DNA from: JASHUC01 sp035523875
Lineage (GTDB): Bacteria > Pseudomonadota > Gammaproteobacteria > Steroidobacterales > Steroidobacteraceae
Reading direction: 5' to 3'
Length of the DNA: 64,000 nt
Assembly (NCBI GenBank): GCA_035523875.1
Contig: DATKPY010000029.1
Span: 1 to 64,000 of the forward strand
A model generated the notes under the pieces. The model ran no database searches and was not told where the DNA came from. It saw only the letters and a list, made by a program, of their open reading frames with translations. Made by a program: the position numbers and the translations under genes. Below are positions 41,414-51,313 of the stretch, one piece after another; positions within the stretch are counted from its first letter, which is position 1, and the number at the start of each line of letters is the position of its first letter.

Positions 41414-43708
41414 ATGGCCAGGCAGCAGGCGGGAAGAGTCAAGAGCCCCGGGGCCGGTGGACCGCAGTCTCCGTCGCGGCGCACCTTTCTCAGTGTGAGC
41501 GCCGCGGCGGGCGGCGGGCTCCTGATCAGCTTCAGCATTCCCGGATTCGCCGAGGCGGCTACCTCCGGCGAGAAGGGCGCGGAGCGCAACTACACGCTCA
41601 ACGCCTACATTCAGATCGCCCCGGACGGGGTGATCACGATCATGGCCAAGAACCCGGAGATCGGGCAGGGGGTGAAGACCTCGCTCCCGCAGATCATCGC
41701 CGAGGAGCTCGATGCCGATTGGAAGGACGTGGTCGCCGAGCAGGCCCCGATCGATGCGCGGGTGTACGGTGCGCAGTTCGCCGGGGGCAGCTTCACGACC
41801 CCGATGAACTACGAGCCGCTGCGCCGTGTCGGCGCCGCGGCGCGGGCGATGCTCATCCAGGCCGCCGCGCAGACTTGGCACGTGCATCCCGAGGAGCTCG
41901 ACACGTTGCCGAGCAAGGTGCGCAACACGCGCACCGGGCGCACATTGAGCTACGGCGCGCTCGCCTCCAGGGCGAGCCACCTGCAGCCGCCGAACCCCCG
42001 CTTCGTGAAGGTGAAGGATCCGAAGGACTTCCGCCTCATCGGCAAGCCCCTCTCGGGCGTCGACAATCCGCTCATCGTCACCGGCAAGCCGCTCTTCGGC
42101 ATCGATCAATCGGTGCCGGGCATGAAATACGCGGTGTTCGAGAAGTGCCCGGTGTTCGGCGGCCGCGCGCTGAGCGCGAATCTGGCCGAGATCAAGGCAC
42201 TTCCGGGCATCCACGATGCATTCATCGTCGAGGGCGCCCATCCGAACGGCCTGCCCGATGGCATGCAGATCACTCTGCAGCCCGGTGTCGCGATCATCGG
42301 CGAGACGTGGTGGGCGGCCAACAAGGCGCTGGATAAGCTCGCGGTGAACTGGGACGAGGGCCCGGTCGCGAGCCAGAGCACGGCGCAGTTCGTGCGCACG
42401 GCCGCGGACCTCGCGGGCAAGCCGCCGACCAAGGTCATTCGCAAGGACGGCGATGTCGACAAGGCGCTCGCGAGCGCCGCCAAGGTGGTCGAGGGCAGCT
42501 ACCAGTACCCGTTCATCGCGCACGCCTACCTCGAGCCGCTCAATGCGACCGCACGCTTCCAGGATGGCAAGGTGGAGGTCTGGGCGGCGACGCAGAATCC
42601 GGGCGCAGGCCAGGGTGCGGTCGCGCGGACGCTGCGGATCTCCCCGGCCGACGTGACCGTGCACGTCACGCGTAGTGGGGGCGGATTCGGCGGCCGCCTC
42701 GGCACCTGGTACATGGTGGAAGCCGCGTACCTCTCTCAGCGCACCGGACTGCCGATCAAGCTTCTCAATAACCGCCGCCAGGACATCCAGCACGAGTACT
42801 ACCGCCCGGCGGGTTTCCACACGTACAAGGCCGGCCTCGACGGCGAGGGCAAGCTGGTCGCTTTCCGCGATCACTTTGTGACCTTCTCCCCGGACGGGGA
42901 GAAGTATTCCGACAGCGCCGACATGCCCGCGGATGAGTTTCCCGCCGGCTTCGTGCCGAACCTCGAATACGGCGTCTCGATGATGCTGCTCGGGGCGCCG
43001 ACGGGACCGCTGCGCGCACCGGGTGCCAATGCGCTCGCGTACGCGTTTCAGTCCTTCCTTCATGAGGTCGCGCTTGCGGCGGGCAAGGACCCGATTGACT
43101 ACCTGCTCGATCTCTACGGCCCGCCACGGGTGATCCACGGCCCGCCGGGCCCCGGCGGAAGGCGCTTCATGGCCTTGCCCCCGTTCGACACCGGCCGCGT
43201 GCGCGGCGTGCTCGAACAGGTGCGCGAGGTGTCCGGCTGGGGCAAGCGCAAACTCCCCGAGCGCACCGGCATGGGCGTTGCTTTCTACTATGCCCACCTC
43301 GGTTACTTCGCCGAGGTGGTGCAAGCCTCGGTCGCGCCCGAGGGCATCGTGAAGGTCGACAAGGTCTGGGTGGTGGGCGACGTCGGGCGCCAGATCGTCA
43401 ACCCGAGCGGCGCGCTCAATCAGGTGCAGGGTGCCACGCTCGATGGGATCAGCGAGGCACTCGGCCAGGAGATCACGATCGATCGCGGGCGCGTGCTGCA
43501 GGCGAACTTCAACTCGTTCAACCTGCTGCGCATGAACCAGGCACCTCCGGTCGAAGTGCACTTCCGCATCACCGACAACATGGTGACGGGGCTCGGCGAG
43601 CCGGCGCTGCCGCCGGCCGTGCCCGCGCTGTGCAACGCCATCTACGCGGCGACAGGCGTGCGCATCCGCAAGCTCCCGATCGATCCGGCCCTGCTCAAGT
43701 CGACCTGA
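41414..43708 (+). CDS. Isoquinoline 1-oxidoreductase-type molybdopterin-binding subunit
   Basis: Large subunit of 764 residues. The N-terminus has a Tat-type signal (SRRTFLSVSAAAGGG), so the complex is exported folded to the periplasm. Molybdopterin and active-site motifs include the GGGFGGR loop (about 420), the QNPGAGQG region and the catalytic Glu in GLGEPALPPAVPALCNAI near the C-terminus. The enzyme hydroxylates an N-heteroaromatic or aldehyde with water-derived oxygen. It forms a two-gene unit with the iron-sulfur subunit. The aldehyde dehydrogenase operon starts 93 bp later. Confidence 0.93.
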   Translation: MARQQAGRVKSPGAGGPQSPSRRTFLSVSAAAGGGLLISFSIPGFAEAATSGEKGAERNYTLNAYIQIAPDGVITIMAKNPEIGQGVKTSLPQIIAEELDADWKDVVAEQAPIDARVYGAQFAGGSFTTPMNYEPLRRVGAAARAMLIQAAAQTWHVHPEELDTLPSKVRNTRTGRTLSYGALASRASHLQPPNPRFVKVKDPKDFRLIGKPLSGVDNPLIVTGKPLFGIDQSVPGMKYAVFEKCPVFGGRALSANLAEIKALPGIHDAFIVEGAHPNGLPDGMQITLQPGVAIIGETWWAANKALDKLAVNWDEGPVASQSTAQFVRTAADLAGKPPTKVIRKDGDVDKALASAAKVVEGSYQYPFIAHAYLEPLNATARFQDGKVEVWAATQNPGAGQGAVARTLRISPADVTVHVTRSGGGFGGRLGTWYMVEAAYLSQRTGLPIKLLNNRRQDIQHEYYRPAGFHTYKAGLDGEGKLVAFRDHFVTFSPDGEKYSDSADMPADEFPAGFVPNLEYGVSMMLLGAPTGPLRAPGANALAYAFQSFLHEVALAAGKDPIDYLLDLYGPPRVIHGPPGPGGRRFMALPPFDTGRVRGVLEQVREVSGWGKRKLPERTGMGVAFYYAHLGYFAEVVQASVAPEGIVKVDKVWVVGDVGRQIVNPSGALNQVQGATLDGISEALGQEITIDRGRVLQANFNSFNLLRMNQAPPVEVHFRITDNMVTGLGEPALPPAVPALCNAIYAATGVRIRKLPIDPALLKST

Positions 43709-43801
43709 GCGCGGGAGCGACCGATCCCAGCCTGCGCGCGGTGCCCGCAGCCTTGAGAGGGGCTGCGGGCGCGCCGCGCTGGGCATCGCACGAGGCTCGC
43801 C

Positions 43802-45304
43802 GTGAGCACCACCGCACAGATCGCCCTCGACCCCGGCGCGGCACTCCGCCGCTCGCGCGAGGACGTGGAGCGCGCGTTCGCCATGCTGATCGACGGCGAA
43901 TGGACTCAGGCGAGCTCGGGCGAGGTCTTCTCGTGCACGGACCCTTACACGGAGGAGAGCTGGGGGCGGGTGCCGCAGGCGGGCTCGCTCGATGTCGAGC
44001 GCGCGGTGCGCGCCGCGCGGCGTGCCTTCGATGAGCGCGGGTGGCCGCAGACTCCACCGGCGCAGCGCGCCGCGCTCCTGCGGCGGCTGGCGCGGCTCAT
44101 CGAGGCGCACGCCGAGGAGCTCACCTACCAGCAGATCCGCGAGAACGGCAAGCTCGTGGCCGAGATGCGCCCGGGAAGTCGTCTGCTCGCGCGCGCCTGC
44201 GAGTACTTCGCCGGGCTCGCCGAAGGGCCGTGCGGGCTCACCGTGTCCTCCCACGACTTCACCACGTACACGGCGCGCCAACCAATCGGCGTCGTGGCCG
44301 CGATCACGCCCTGGAATTCACCGCTCCTGCTGCTCGGCTGGAAGCTGTTTCCGGCGCTCGCGGCCGGTAACACCGTGGTCGTGAAGCCCTCGGAGATCAC
44401 CCCGACCTCAGCGCTCATGCTCGCGCAACTCATCGCCGAGGCAGGCTTTCCGCCCGGGGTGGTGAACGTCGTGACGGGCCATGGATCGCCCACCGGCGCG
44501 GCGCTCGTCGCACACCCCGGCGTCGACAAGATTGCGTTCACCGGATCGACAGCGACCGGCAAGCGCATCGCACAGGTGGCCGCCGAGCGCTGCGCGCGCG
44601 TGTCGCTCGAGCTCGGCGGAAAATCCCCGAACATCCTCTTCGCCGACGCGCATTTGAGTGCCGCCGTCGACGGCGTGATCGCAGGCATCTTCGCGGCGAG
44701 CGGCCAGAGCTGCATGGCCGGCTCGCGCGTGCTCATCGAGCGCGGCATCTTTGGCGCGGTCGCCGAATTACTGGTGCGGCGCGCGCGCGAGCTCGCTCCC
44801 GGCGATCCGCTCGATGCGGCGACACGCCTCGGGCCGGTCGCCTCGCGCGCGCAGCTCGCGAAGATCTTGGGCTACTTCGAGATCGCACGCGGCGAGGGCC
44901 TCGAGCTCTTGACCGGCGGTGCGCGCCTCGAGCGGCGCGGCTTCTTCGTCGCGCCCACCGCGTACGGTCCGGCGAGCAACCGCTCGCGGGTGGCGCGCGA
45001 GGAGATCTTCGGACCGGTCGCCCTGCTCATTCCCTTCGACGACGAGGACGAGGCCGTCGCGATCGCGAACGACACGCACTTCGGGCTCGCCGCAGGGGTG
45101 TGGACCGAGAACGTGCGCCGCGCACATCGCATCGCCGTGCGGCTGCGCGCCGGGACGGTCTGGGTCAACAACTACCGCCAGGTGTCCTATGCCGCTCCCT
45201 TCGGCGGCTTCGGCCAGAGCGGCATCGGGCGGGAGCTCGGACCGGAGGCGCTCAACGAGTACACGGAAGTGAAGAGCGTCTGGATCGATCAGCGGGCGCC
45301 CTAG
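43802..45304 (+). CDS. Aldehyde dehydrogenase
   Basis: NAD(P)+-dependent aldehyde dehydrogenase of 500 residues. Conserved sites: TPWNSPLLL, VVKPSEITP, FTGSTATGKRI (nucleotide binding), catalytic Glu in LELGGKSP, nucleophile Cys in ASGQSCMAG, and EEIFGPV. The GTG start has GAGG 6 nt upstream. It is the first gene of a four-gene operon; the carotenoid/stilbene oxygenase follows after 15 bp. The pairing suggests that it oxidises an aldehyde released by oxidative double-bond cleavage, as inference. Confidence 0.94.
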   Translation: MSTTAQIALDPGAALRRSREDVERAFAMLIDGEWTQASSGEVFSCTDPYTEESWGRVPQAGSLDVERAVRAARRAFDERGWPQTPPAQRAALLRRLARLIEAHAEELTYQQIRENGKLVAEMRPGSRLLARACEYFAGLAEGPCGLTVSSHDFTTYTARQPIGVVAAITPWNSPLLLLGWKLFPALAAGNTVVVKPSEITPTSALMLAQLIAEAGFPPGVVNVVTGHGSPTGAALVAHPGVDKIAFTGSTATGKRIAQVAAERCARVSLELGGKSPNILFADAHLSAAVDGVIAGIFAASGQSCMAGSRVLIERGIFGAVAELLVRRARELAPGDPLDAATRLGPVASRAQLAKILGYFEIARGEGLELLTGGARLERRGFFVAPTAYGPASNRSRVAREEIFGPVALLIPFDDEDEAVAIANDTHFGLAAGVWTENVRRAHRIAVRLRAGTVWVNNYRQVSYAAPFGGFGQSGIGRELGPEALNEYTEVKSVWIDQRAP

Positions 45305-45319
45305 CGGAGGCGTTGCCGC

Positions 45320-46780
45320 ATGACTGCACCATTCCCGAAGACCGCTACGTTCACGGGGTTCAACGAGCCACGTCGCATCGAGGCGGAAGTCTTCGACCTG
45401 GAGGTCGAGGGTACCGTGCCTCGCGAGCTCGAGGGCACGCTCTACCGCGTCGGCCCCGATCCGTGCTTTCCGCCGCGCCTGGGCGACGACATCAACATCA
45501 ACGGCGACGGCCTGGTGATGATGTTCCGCTTCGCGAACGGCCACGTCGATTTGCGGACCCGCTACGTGCGCACCGAGAAGTTCGCGCTGGAGCGGGCTGC
45601 GCGCCGAGCGCTGTTCGGTGCCTACCGCAATCCCTACACCGACGACCCGAGCGTGACAGACAAGGACCGCACCACCGCGAACACCAACGTCGTCTACCAC
45701 GCCGGACGGCTTTTCGCGCTCAAGGAGGATGGGCTTCCGCACGAGCTCGATCCGCACACGCTCGCCACGCGCGGGCGCTGCGATTACGGCGGGCGGCTTG
45801 CGAGCCTCACCCAGACGGCGCATCCGAAGATCGACCCCGTGTCGGGCGAGATGCTCTCTCACGGTTACGAGGCGCGCGGGCTTGCGACGCGCGATGTAGC
45901 GCTGCAGGTGATCTCCGCGAGCGGCGAGCTCGTGCGCGAGGAGTTCTTCCTCGCGCCCTACGTGAGCATGATGCACGATTGGGCCGTCACCGCTCGGCAT
46001 CTCGTCTTTCCACTGATGCCGACGACGGCGGATGCCGAGCGCATGCGGCGCGGTGGACCGCACTGGGTCTTCGAGCCGCATCGCAACGCCGAGATCGGCA
46101 TCGTGCGACGCGATGCCGACACCCAGGAGATGCGCTGGTTCGAGGCGCCGCCGCTCGGCGTCGGCCACATCGTGAACGCCTTCAGCGACGGGGAGCGGGT
46201 GCACGTCGACCTCTTCGTGAGCGAGCGCAATCAATTCCCGTTCATCGCGAGCACGGACGGGCGACCCTTCGATCGCAAGCGGGCCACGCCCAGGCTCACT
46301 CGCTGGACGTTCGATCTCACGCATCCTGCGGGCGGCTTCGATGCGCGGACCCTCTCGAGCGATTTCATGGAGATGCCGGCGATCGATCCGCGCTACCAGA
46401 TGTATCCCTACCGCCACGCCTTCGCGACGATCGTCGACCCCGAGAGGCCGCTCAACGCCGCAGGCACGATCGGGGTCGGCTGGAATACGCTCGCGCACGT
46501 GGATATGACGACGGGGCGGATCGAGCGCTACTTCGTGGGCGGGAAGACCACCTGCCAGGAGCCGTGCTTCGTGCCGCGCTCGGCGAGCGCCGCCGAGGGC
46601 GCGGGCTTCATCCTCTCGCAGCTGACGCGGCATGAGGGCCCCTGGCGCACCGAGATCGCCGTGCTCGATGCCGAGCATCTTCCCGACGGGCCGCTCGCGA
46701 TCGTGCGGGTGCCGTTCCGGCTGCGTCCCGCGGTGCACGGCAACTGGGTACCGAGGAGCGCGCTCGATGCCGCCGCGTGA
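45320..46780 (+). CDS. Carotenoid cleavage oxygenase / lignostilbene dioxygenase family
   Basis: Non-haem iron(II) dioxygenase of 486 residues that splits conjugated double bonds to two aldehydes. The four iron-binding His are identifiable at His168 (QTAHPKID), His219 (MMHDWAVT), His283 (VGHIVNAF) and His473 (AVHGNWVP). All are present, so it should be active. Carotenoids, apocarotenoids or phenolic stilbenes are the known substrates; the bacterial soluble type and the neighbouring aldehyde dehydrogenase favour a stilbene or apocarotenoid. The 3' end overlaps the MetE-like gene by 14 nt. Confidence 0.93.
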   Translation: MTAPFPKTATFTGFNEPRRIEAEVFDLEVEGTVPRELEGTLYRVGPDPCFPPRLGDDININGDGLVMMFRFANGHVDLRTRYVRTEKFALERAARRALFGAYRNPYTDDPSVTDKDRTTANTNVVYHAGRLFALKEDGLPHELDPHTLATRGRCDYGGRLASLTQTAHPKIDPVSGEMLSHGYEARGLATRDVALQVISASGELVREEFFLAPYVSMMHDWAVTARHLVFPLMPTTADAERMRRGGPHWVFEPHRNAEIGIVRRDADTQEMRWFEAPPLGVGHIVNAFSDGERVHVDLFVSERNQFPFIASTDGRPFDRKRATPRLTRWTFDLTHPAGGFDARTLSSDFMEMPAIDPRYQMYPYRHAFATIVDPERPLNAAGTIGVGWNTLAHVDMTTGRIERYFVGGKTTCQEPCFVPRSASAAEGAGFILSQLTRHEGPWRTEIAVLDAEHLPDGPLAIVRVPFRLRPAVHGNWVPRSALDAAA

Positions 46781-47888
46781 GCGGCCACCGTTTCGCGCCG
46801 AGCACGTCGGGAGCCTGTTGCGCCCGCCGCAGCTGCTCGCGGCGCGGGCGCGGGTGCGCGCGGGCGAGCTCGGCGCGGCGGATTTTGCGCTGCTCGCGGA
46901 CGCAGCCATCCGCGAGGCTGTCGCGCAGCAGGAGCGCATCGGGCTCCGCGCCGTCACCGACGGGGAGTTCCGCCGCGATTCCTGGAGCCTCGATTTCCTC
47001 AAGCAGTTCGCGAACGTCGTCGTCTCGCGCTCGCCCGTGAAGGTGAGCTTCCACACCGAGGAGGGCGACATCGACCGGCCACCCTCGGCGCTCAGCGTCG
47101 CGGGCAAGATCTCGCGGCCGCGACCGATCTTCGTCGCGGGGTTCGAGTTCTTGCGCTCCGTCGCCAAGTCCGTTCCCAAGGTCACGGTTCCCTCACCGAG
47201 CATGCTGCACTTCCGCGGCGGTCGGGCCAGTGTGGACCGCAGCGCCTATCCCGACATCGAGGAGTTCTACGCCGACCTCGCGCGTGCCTACGCCGCGGAG
47301 GTCGCGGATCTCGCATCCGCGGGCTGCCGCTATCTGCAGATCGACGAGGTCAACTTCGCCTACCTCTGCGACCCGGCTTTCCGCGAGGAGGCGCGGCGCA
47401 TCGGTGAGGACCCCGAGGCGCTCCCGCACACCTATGCGCGACTCATCAATGCGGCGATTGCCGCGCGGCCGGCGGACATGACGGTCGGGATGCATCTGTG
47501 TCGCGGCAATTTCGAGAGCGCCTGGCTCGCAAGCGGCGGCTATGCGCCGGTCGCCGAGACACTGTTCAACGAGATCGACGTCGATGGCTACTTTCTCGAA
47601 TACGACTCACCGCGTGCGGGGGATTTCTCGCCGCTCAAGCTCGTGCCGAAGGGCAAGACGGTCGTGCTCGGCCTCGTCACCACCAAAGGCGGCGCACTCG
47701 AGCGGGCGGACGACCTCAAGCGGCGGATCGATGAAGCCGCACGCGAGCTGCCGCTCGAGCAGCTTGCCTTGAGTCCGCAGTGCGGCTTCGCGAGCGCCGG
47801 TCGCGGCAATCGGCTCACCGCGGAGCAACAGTGGGCGAAGCTCGAACTCATCGTCGAGGTGGCACGCGAGGTCTGGGGCGACACGTGA
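46767..47888 (+). CDS. MetE C-terminal-like cobalamin-independent methyltransferase
   Basis: Protein of 373 residues matching only the catalytic barrel of cobalamin-independent methionine synthase. The zinc ligands are conserved: His and Cys in GMHLCRGNF, a Glu in YFLEYDS, and Cys339 in SPQCGFAS. The N-terminus HVGSLLRPP is typical of YxjG/YxjH-like stand-alone proteins. Such proteins transfer methyl groups to a thiol, and their donor is often unknown. Its location inside a catabolic operon, overlapping both neighbours, suggests methyl-group handling (for example demethylation of a methoxylated compound) rather than methionine synthesis, but this is speculative. Confidence 0.85.
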   Translation: MPPRERPPFRAEHVGSLLRPPQLLAARARVRAGELGAADFALLADAAIREAVAQQERIGLRAVTDGEFRRDSWSLDFLKQFANVVVSRSPVKVSFHTEEGDIDRPPSALSVAGKISRPRPIFVAGFEFLRSVAKSVPKVTVPSPSMLHFRGGRASVDRSAYPDIEEFYADLARAYAAEVADLASAGCRYLQIDEVNFAYLCDPAFREEARRIGEDPEALPHTYARLINAAIAARPADMTVGMHLCRGNFESAWLASGGYAPVAETLFNEIDVDGYFLEYDSPRAGDFSPLKLVPKGKTVVLGLVTTKGGALERADDLKRRIDEAARELPLEQLALSPQCGFASAGRGNRLTAEQQWAKLELIVEVAREVWGDT

Positions 47889-48874
47889 AGCTCGAGCTCT
47901 CCATCGCCGTCGGCGATTACGACCGCACGCGCCCGCTCGTCGATGGGAGCGTGCCGATCGACGGGGTCGACCCCATCTTCATGCTCCTCTCCCCGGAGGA
48001 GATTTTCTTCCGTGCGTTCCGTCACGCCGACTTCGAGGTGTGCGAGCTCTCGTTGAGCAGCTTCGTGCTGCGCACGGCGCGCGGCGACAATCCCTACATC
48101 GCGGTGCCGGTGTTTCCCTCGCGTGCCTTTCGACACACGGCGATCGTGATCCGCACCGACCGCGGCATCCGCGCACCGGCGGACCTGCGCGGGCGACGCA
48201 TCGGCACTCCCGAGTATCAGCTCACGGCGTGCGTGTGGGCGCGGGCGCTCCTCGAGGAGGAGTTCGGCGTGCGCGCCGAGGAGATCCGCTGGGTGCGCGG
48301 GGGCATGACACAGCCGGGGCGCGTGGAGAAGATCGCGCTCGATCTGCCGCCCGGCGTCGAGCTCGAGGCCGCACCCCCCGGTCGCACGCTCTCGCAGATG
48401 CTCGCCGCCGGAGAGATCGACGGTATCGTTGGACCGCGTTTGCCCGGGTGCTTCGGCACGCCCGGCGTCCCGGTCGGCTGGCTGTTCCCGGATCCGACCG
48501 GCGCGGCCATGGAGTATTACCGCCGCACCACCGTGTTTCCGATCATGCATCTGCTCGGGGTACGCCGTGCGCTCGCAGAGCGGCACCCGTGGCTTCCCGC
48601 GACGCTTGCGAAGGCATTCGAGCAGGCAAAGGCGCTCGCCTTCGAGCGACTTTCCGACACCTCGGCCACGAAGGTGATGCTGCCCTTCATCGAGGAGCAA
48701 CTCACCACGGCACGGCGGCTGATGGGGGAGGACTTCTGGCCGTATGGCCTCGAGCCGAACCGCAAGACCCTCGAGACGTTCCTGCGCCACCACCACGACC
48801 AGGGACTCTCGCCGCGGCGGCTCGCGGTCGAGGAGCTGTTTCACCCCGCCTCCCTCGAGATCTTCCGCATCTGA
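47885..48874 (+). CDS. 4,5-dihydroxyphthalate decarboxylase-like protein
   Basis: Protein of 329 residues with the periplasmic-binding-protein-like fold used by 4,5-dihydroxyphthalate decarboxylase: LSIAVGDYDRTRPLVDG start, EEIFFRAFRHADFEVCELSLSS, PVFPSRAFRHTAI and GRRIGTPEYQLTA. It has no signal peptide, so it acts in the cytoplasm. The GTG start overlaps the MetE-like stop (GTGA), making it the fourth gene of the operon. It may decarboxylate an aromatic ortho-dihydroxy acid; many homologues are annotated only as ABC-type binding proteins, so the enzymatic role is not certain. Confidence 0.82.
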   Translation: MKLELSIAVGDYDRTRPLVDGSVPIDGVDPIFMLLSPEEIFFRAFRHADFEVCELSLSSFVLRTARGDNPYIAVPVFPSRAFRHTAIVIRTDRGIRAPADLRGRRIGTPEYQLTACVWARALLEEEFGVRAEEIRWVRGGMTQPGRVEKIALDLPPGVELEAAPPGRTLSQMLAAGEIDGIVGPRLPGCFGTPGVPVGWLFPDPTGAAMEYYRRTTVFPIMHLLGVRRALAERHPWLPATLAKAFEQAKALAFERLSDTSATKVMLPFIEEQLTTARRLMGEDFWPYGLEPNRKTLETFLRHHHDQGLSPRRLAVEELFHPASLEIFRI

Positions 48875-48881
48875 CGGGGTG

Positions 48882-49292
48882 CTACGGACCCGGATTGATC
48901 GCCTTTTTCATCGCGAGGTAGTCGACGTGGCGGATCTGCGCGATGAAGCAGTACTGCCGTCCGAACGTGACCGCATCGACGCCGCGGGTGACGAGGCCGC
49001 CTTGGTTCGTGAACCCGACACCGGAAACGAAGTCGAGGCCGATGCAGGGGGGAAGGACCCTGATGAGATAGGCATCATCGATGTCGGTCCAGACGACGAG
49101 TTGCAGCTTCCCCAAGGGCTGCCAGCCGTAGTAGTGGCGCAGGTAGGTGAAGCTCTCGAGCGGCGGACCGGCGTACTTCGCGTAGTCCGCGCGTCGCTCG
49201 GCATCGCTCGGTTGCGCGGGCCAGATGTGCGCGCAGGCACCGAGGCCCGCCAAGGCGACCCCCAGGGCAAGCCACCTCGAATGGCATTTCAT
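48882..49292 (-). CDS. Small lipoprotein, DUF6491-like
   Basis: Protein of 136 residues with a lipoprotein signal ending in a lipobox (LAGLGAC) and a short beta-rich mature domain (YLRHYYGWQPLGKLQLVVWTDID type). Such DUF6491-like proteins are of unknown function and common in Xanthomonadales and relatives. GGAGGTG lies 5 nt before the ATG, an excellent SD. The gene is convergent with the catabolic operon (8 bp) and divergent from recQ. Confidence 0.75.
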   Translation of the reverse strand: MKCHSRWLALGVALAGLGACAHIWPAQPSDAERRADYAKYAGPPLESFTYLRHYYGWQPLGKLQLVVWTDIDDAYLIRVLPPCIGLDFVSGVGFTNQGGLVTRGVDAVTFGRQYCFIAQIRHVDYLAMKKAINPGP

Positions 49293-49389
49293 GGCTTCAC
49301 CTCCAGAATCGCGAACACGGGCAGGCGGTCCCGCGTTCGTCTAAACTTCGGCGCACCCCCGAACCAGGCACTGTCCATCCGCACGGCCG

Positions 49390-51267
49390 ATGGATCTCGA
49401 CGAAGCGGCAGCGCGCATTCTTAAGGATATCTTCGGCTACGCCGAGTTCCGCGGACGGCAGCTCGAGATCATCCGTCACGTAGCCGGCGGCGGGGATGCC
49501 CTGGTGCTCATGCCGACCGGCGGTGGCAAGTCGCTCTGCTACCAGATCCCCGCGATGCTGCGCCCCGGGTTGGGCGTGATCGTCTCGCCGCTCATCGCGC
49601 TCATGCAGGATCAGGTGGCGGCGCTGCGCGAGGCGGGAGCGCGCGCCGCGGCGCTCCACTCCGCGATGAGCGCAAGTGAGCTCCGCCGTATCGAGCGGCA
49701 GATTTGCGACGGGGAGCTCGACCTTCTCTACGCGGCCCCCGAGCGGCTGCTCACCGATCGGTCCCGCGAGCTGCTCGACTCCGTCCCGCTCGCGCTCATC
49801 GCCATCGACGAGGCGCACTGCGTCTCGCAATGGGGCCACGACTTTCGCCCCGATTACATCGAGCTCGCAGCCTTCGCCGAGCGCTACCCGAGCGTGCCGC
49901 GCATCGCGCTCACCGCGACCGCCGATGCGACGACTCGCACGGAGATTCTCGAGCGCCTGCGGCTGCGCGCGCCGCGCGAATTCATCGCAAGCTTCGACCG
50001 CCCGAACATCCGCTACCGCATCGCCGAGAAGGACAATCCGCGCCGGCAGCTCATCGAGCTCATTCGCGGCGAGCATCCGCGCGAGTGCGGCATCGTCTAC
50101 TGTCTCGCGCGGGCATCGGTCGAGGAAGTCGCGGCTTTTCTCACCCAGCAGGGCGTGCGGGCGCTCCCGTACCACGCGGGGCTCGACGCTGCCACGCGCG
50201 AGGCCAATCAGGAGCGCTTCATCCGCGAGGAGGGAATCGTGATGGTGGCGACCATCGCATTCGGCATGGGAATCGACAAGCCCGACGTGCGTTTCGTCGC
50301 GCACCTCGATCTGCCGAAGAGCATCGAGGGTTACTACCAGGAGACCGGGCGAGCGGGGCGCGACGGACTGCCCGCCGATGCCTGGATGGTCTACGGGCTC
50401 GGGGATGTCGTCCAGCTCCGCCGGATGATCGAGCAGTCGGATGCGGCCGCCGCCTACAAGCGCATCGCGACCGCCAAGCTCGATGCGATCCTGGGTCTCT
50501 GCGAGACCACCGCGTGCCGGCGCGTGCGGCTCCTCGATTACTTTGGCGAGCCGAGCGCGCCCTGCGGGAACTGCGATAACTGTCTCGCACCGCCCGAGGA
50601 GTGGGATGGCACCGAGGCGGCGCGCAAGCTGATGTCGTGCATCCTGCGATGCCATGCCGCGAGCGGGGTTGGCTTCGGCGCGAGCCACCTCATCGATATT
50701 CTGCGCGGGCAGCGCACCGGCAAGGTCGAGCAGTTCCGCCACGATCGGCTCAGCACATTCGGGATCGGCAGCGAGCACGATGCCACCGCGTGGCGCTCGG
50801 TGGTGCGCCAGCTCGTGACGTTGCGCCTGCTCGAGGTGGACCTCGAGCACTACGGCGTGCTGCGCCTGACGCCCGCGGCGCGCGCGGTGCTGCGTGGCGA
50901 GCGCTCGGTGCGGTTGCGACGAATGCAGGCTCGGGCCGCGACTCGACGCACCGGCGGTCGAGCTGCGGCCCGCGGGCGCGCGGCTTCCGCCGAGGGTGCT
51001 GGAGCCGCTGCGGACCTCTCCGGGGTCGCCGCGAGCGGATCGGCGGATCGGGTGCTCTTCTCCGCCCTGCGCTCCTGGCGGCTCGTGGTGGCGCGCGAGC
51101 ACGGCGTGCCCGCCTACACGGTCTTTCACGATGCGACGCTCGAGGAGATCGCGCGGCGGCGGCCCCGCTCGGCGGCGGAGCTGCGCACGATCAGTGGGGT
51201 GGGCGCAGCGAAGCTCGAGCGCTACGGTGCGACACTGCTCGACATCGTCGGGCGCTCGGCTCAATGA
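49390..51267 (+). CDS. recQ: ATP-dependent DNA helicase RecQ
   Basis: 3'-5' superfamily 2 helicase of 625 residues. In order: Walker A PTGGGKSLCYQIPA, DEAH box with the RecQ-specific aromatic loop (IDEAHCVSQWGHDFRPDY), helicase C with the Arg finger region ETGRAGRDG, the zinc-binding Cys cluster (CRRVRLLDYFGE then CGNCDNC), winged helix, an Ala/Arg-rich linker at about 515-545 and a C-terminal HRDC domain ending SGVGAAKLERYG. It functions in recombination repair and replication-fork maintenance. It is monocistronic with a tail spacing of 46 bp to the next gene. Confidence 0.96.
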   Translation: MDLDEAAARILKDIFGYAEFRGRQLEIIRHVAGGGDALVLMPTGGGKSLCYQIPAMLRPGLGVIVSPLIALMQDQVAALREAGARAAALHSAMSASELRRIERQICDGELDLLYAAPERLLTDRSRELLDSVPLALIAIDEAHCVSQWGHDFRPDYIELAAFAERYPSVPRIALTATADATTRTEILERLRLRAPREFIASFDRPNIRYRIAEKDNPRRQLIELIRGEHPRECGIVYCLARASVEEVAAFLTQQGVRALPYHAGLDAATREANQERFIREEGIVMVATIAFGMGIDKPDVRFVAHLDLPKSIEGYYQETGRAGRDGLPADAWMVYGLGDVVQLRRMIEQSDAAAAYKRIATAKLDAILGLCETTACRRVRLLDYFGEPSAPCGNCDNCLAPPEEWDGTEAARKLMSCILRCHAASGVGFGASHLIDILRGQRTGKVEQFRHDRLSTFGIGSEHDATAWRSVVRQLVTLRLLEVDLEHYGVLRLTPAARAVLRGERSVRLRRMQARAATRRTGGRAAARGRAASAEGAGAAADLSGVAASGSADRVLFSALRSWRLVVAREHGVPAYTVFHDATLEEIARRRPRSAAELRTISGVGAAKLERYGATLLDIVGRSAQ

Positions 51268-51313
51268 GCGCAGCGAGCGGACGAACCGATCACGTTGATC
51301 CGAGGCGCGCGCG

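Noticed and set aside
41342..44281. Minus-strand frame of about 980 codons across the molybdoenzyme and aldehyde dehydrogenase genes
   Set aside because: Low-complexity antisense frame covering two well-supported plus-strand genes.
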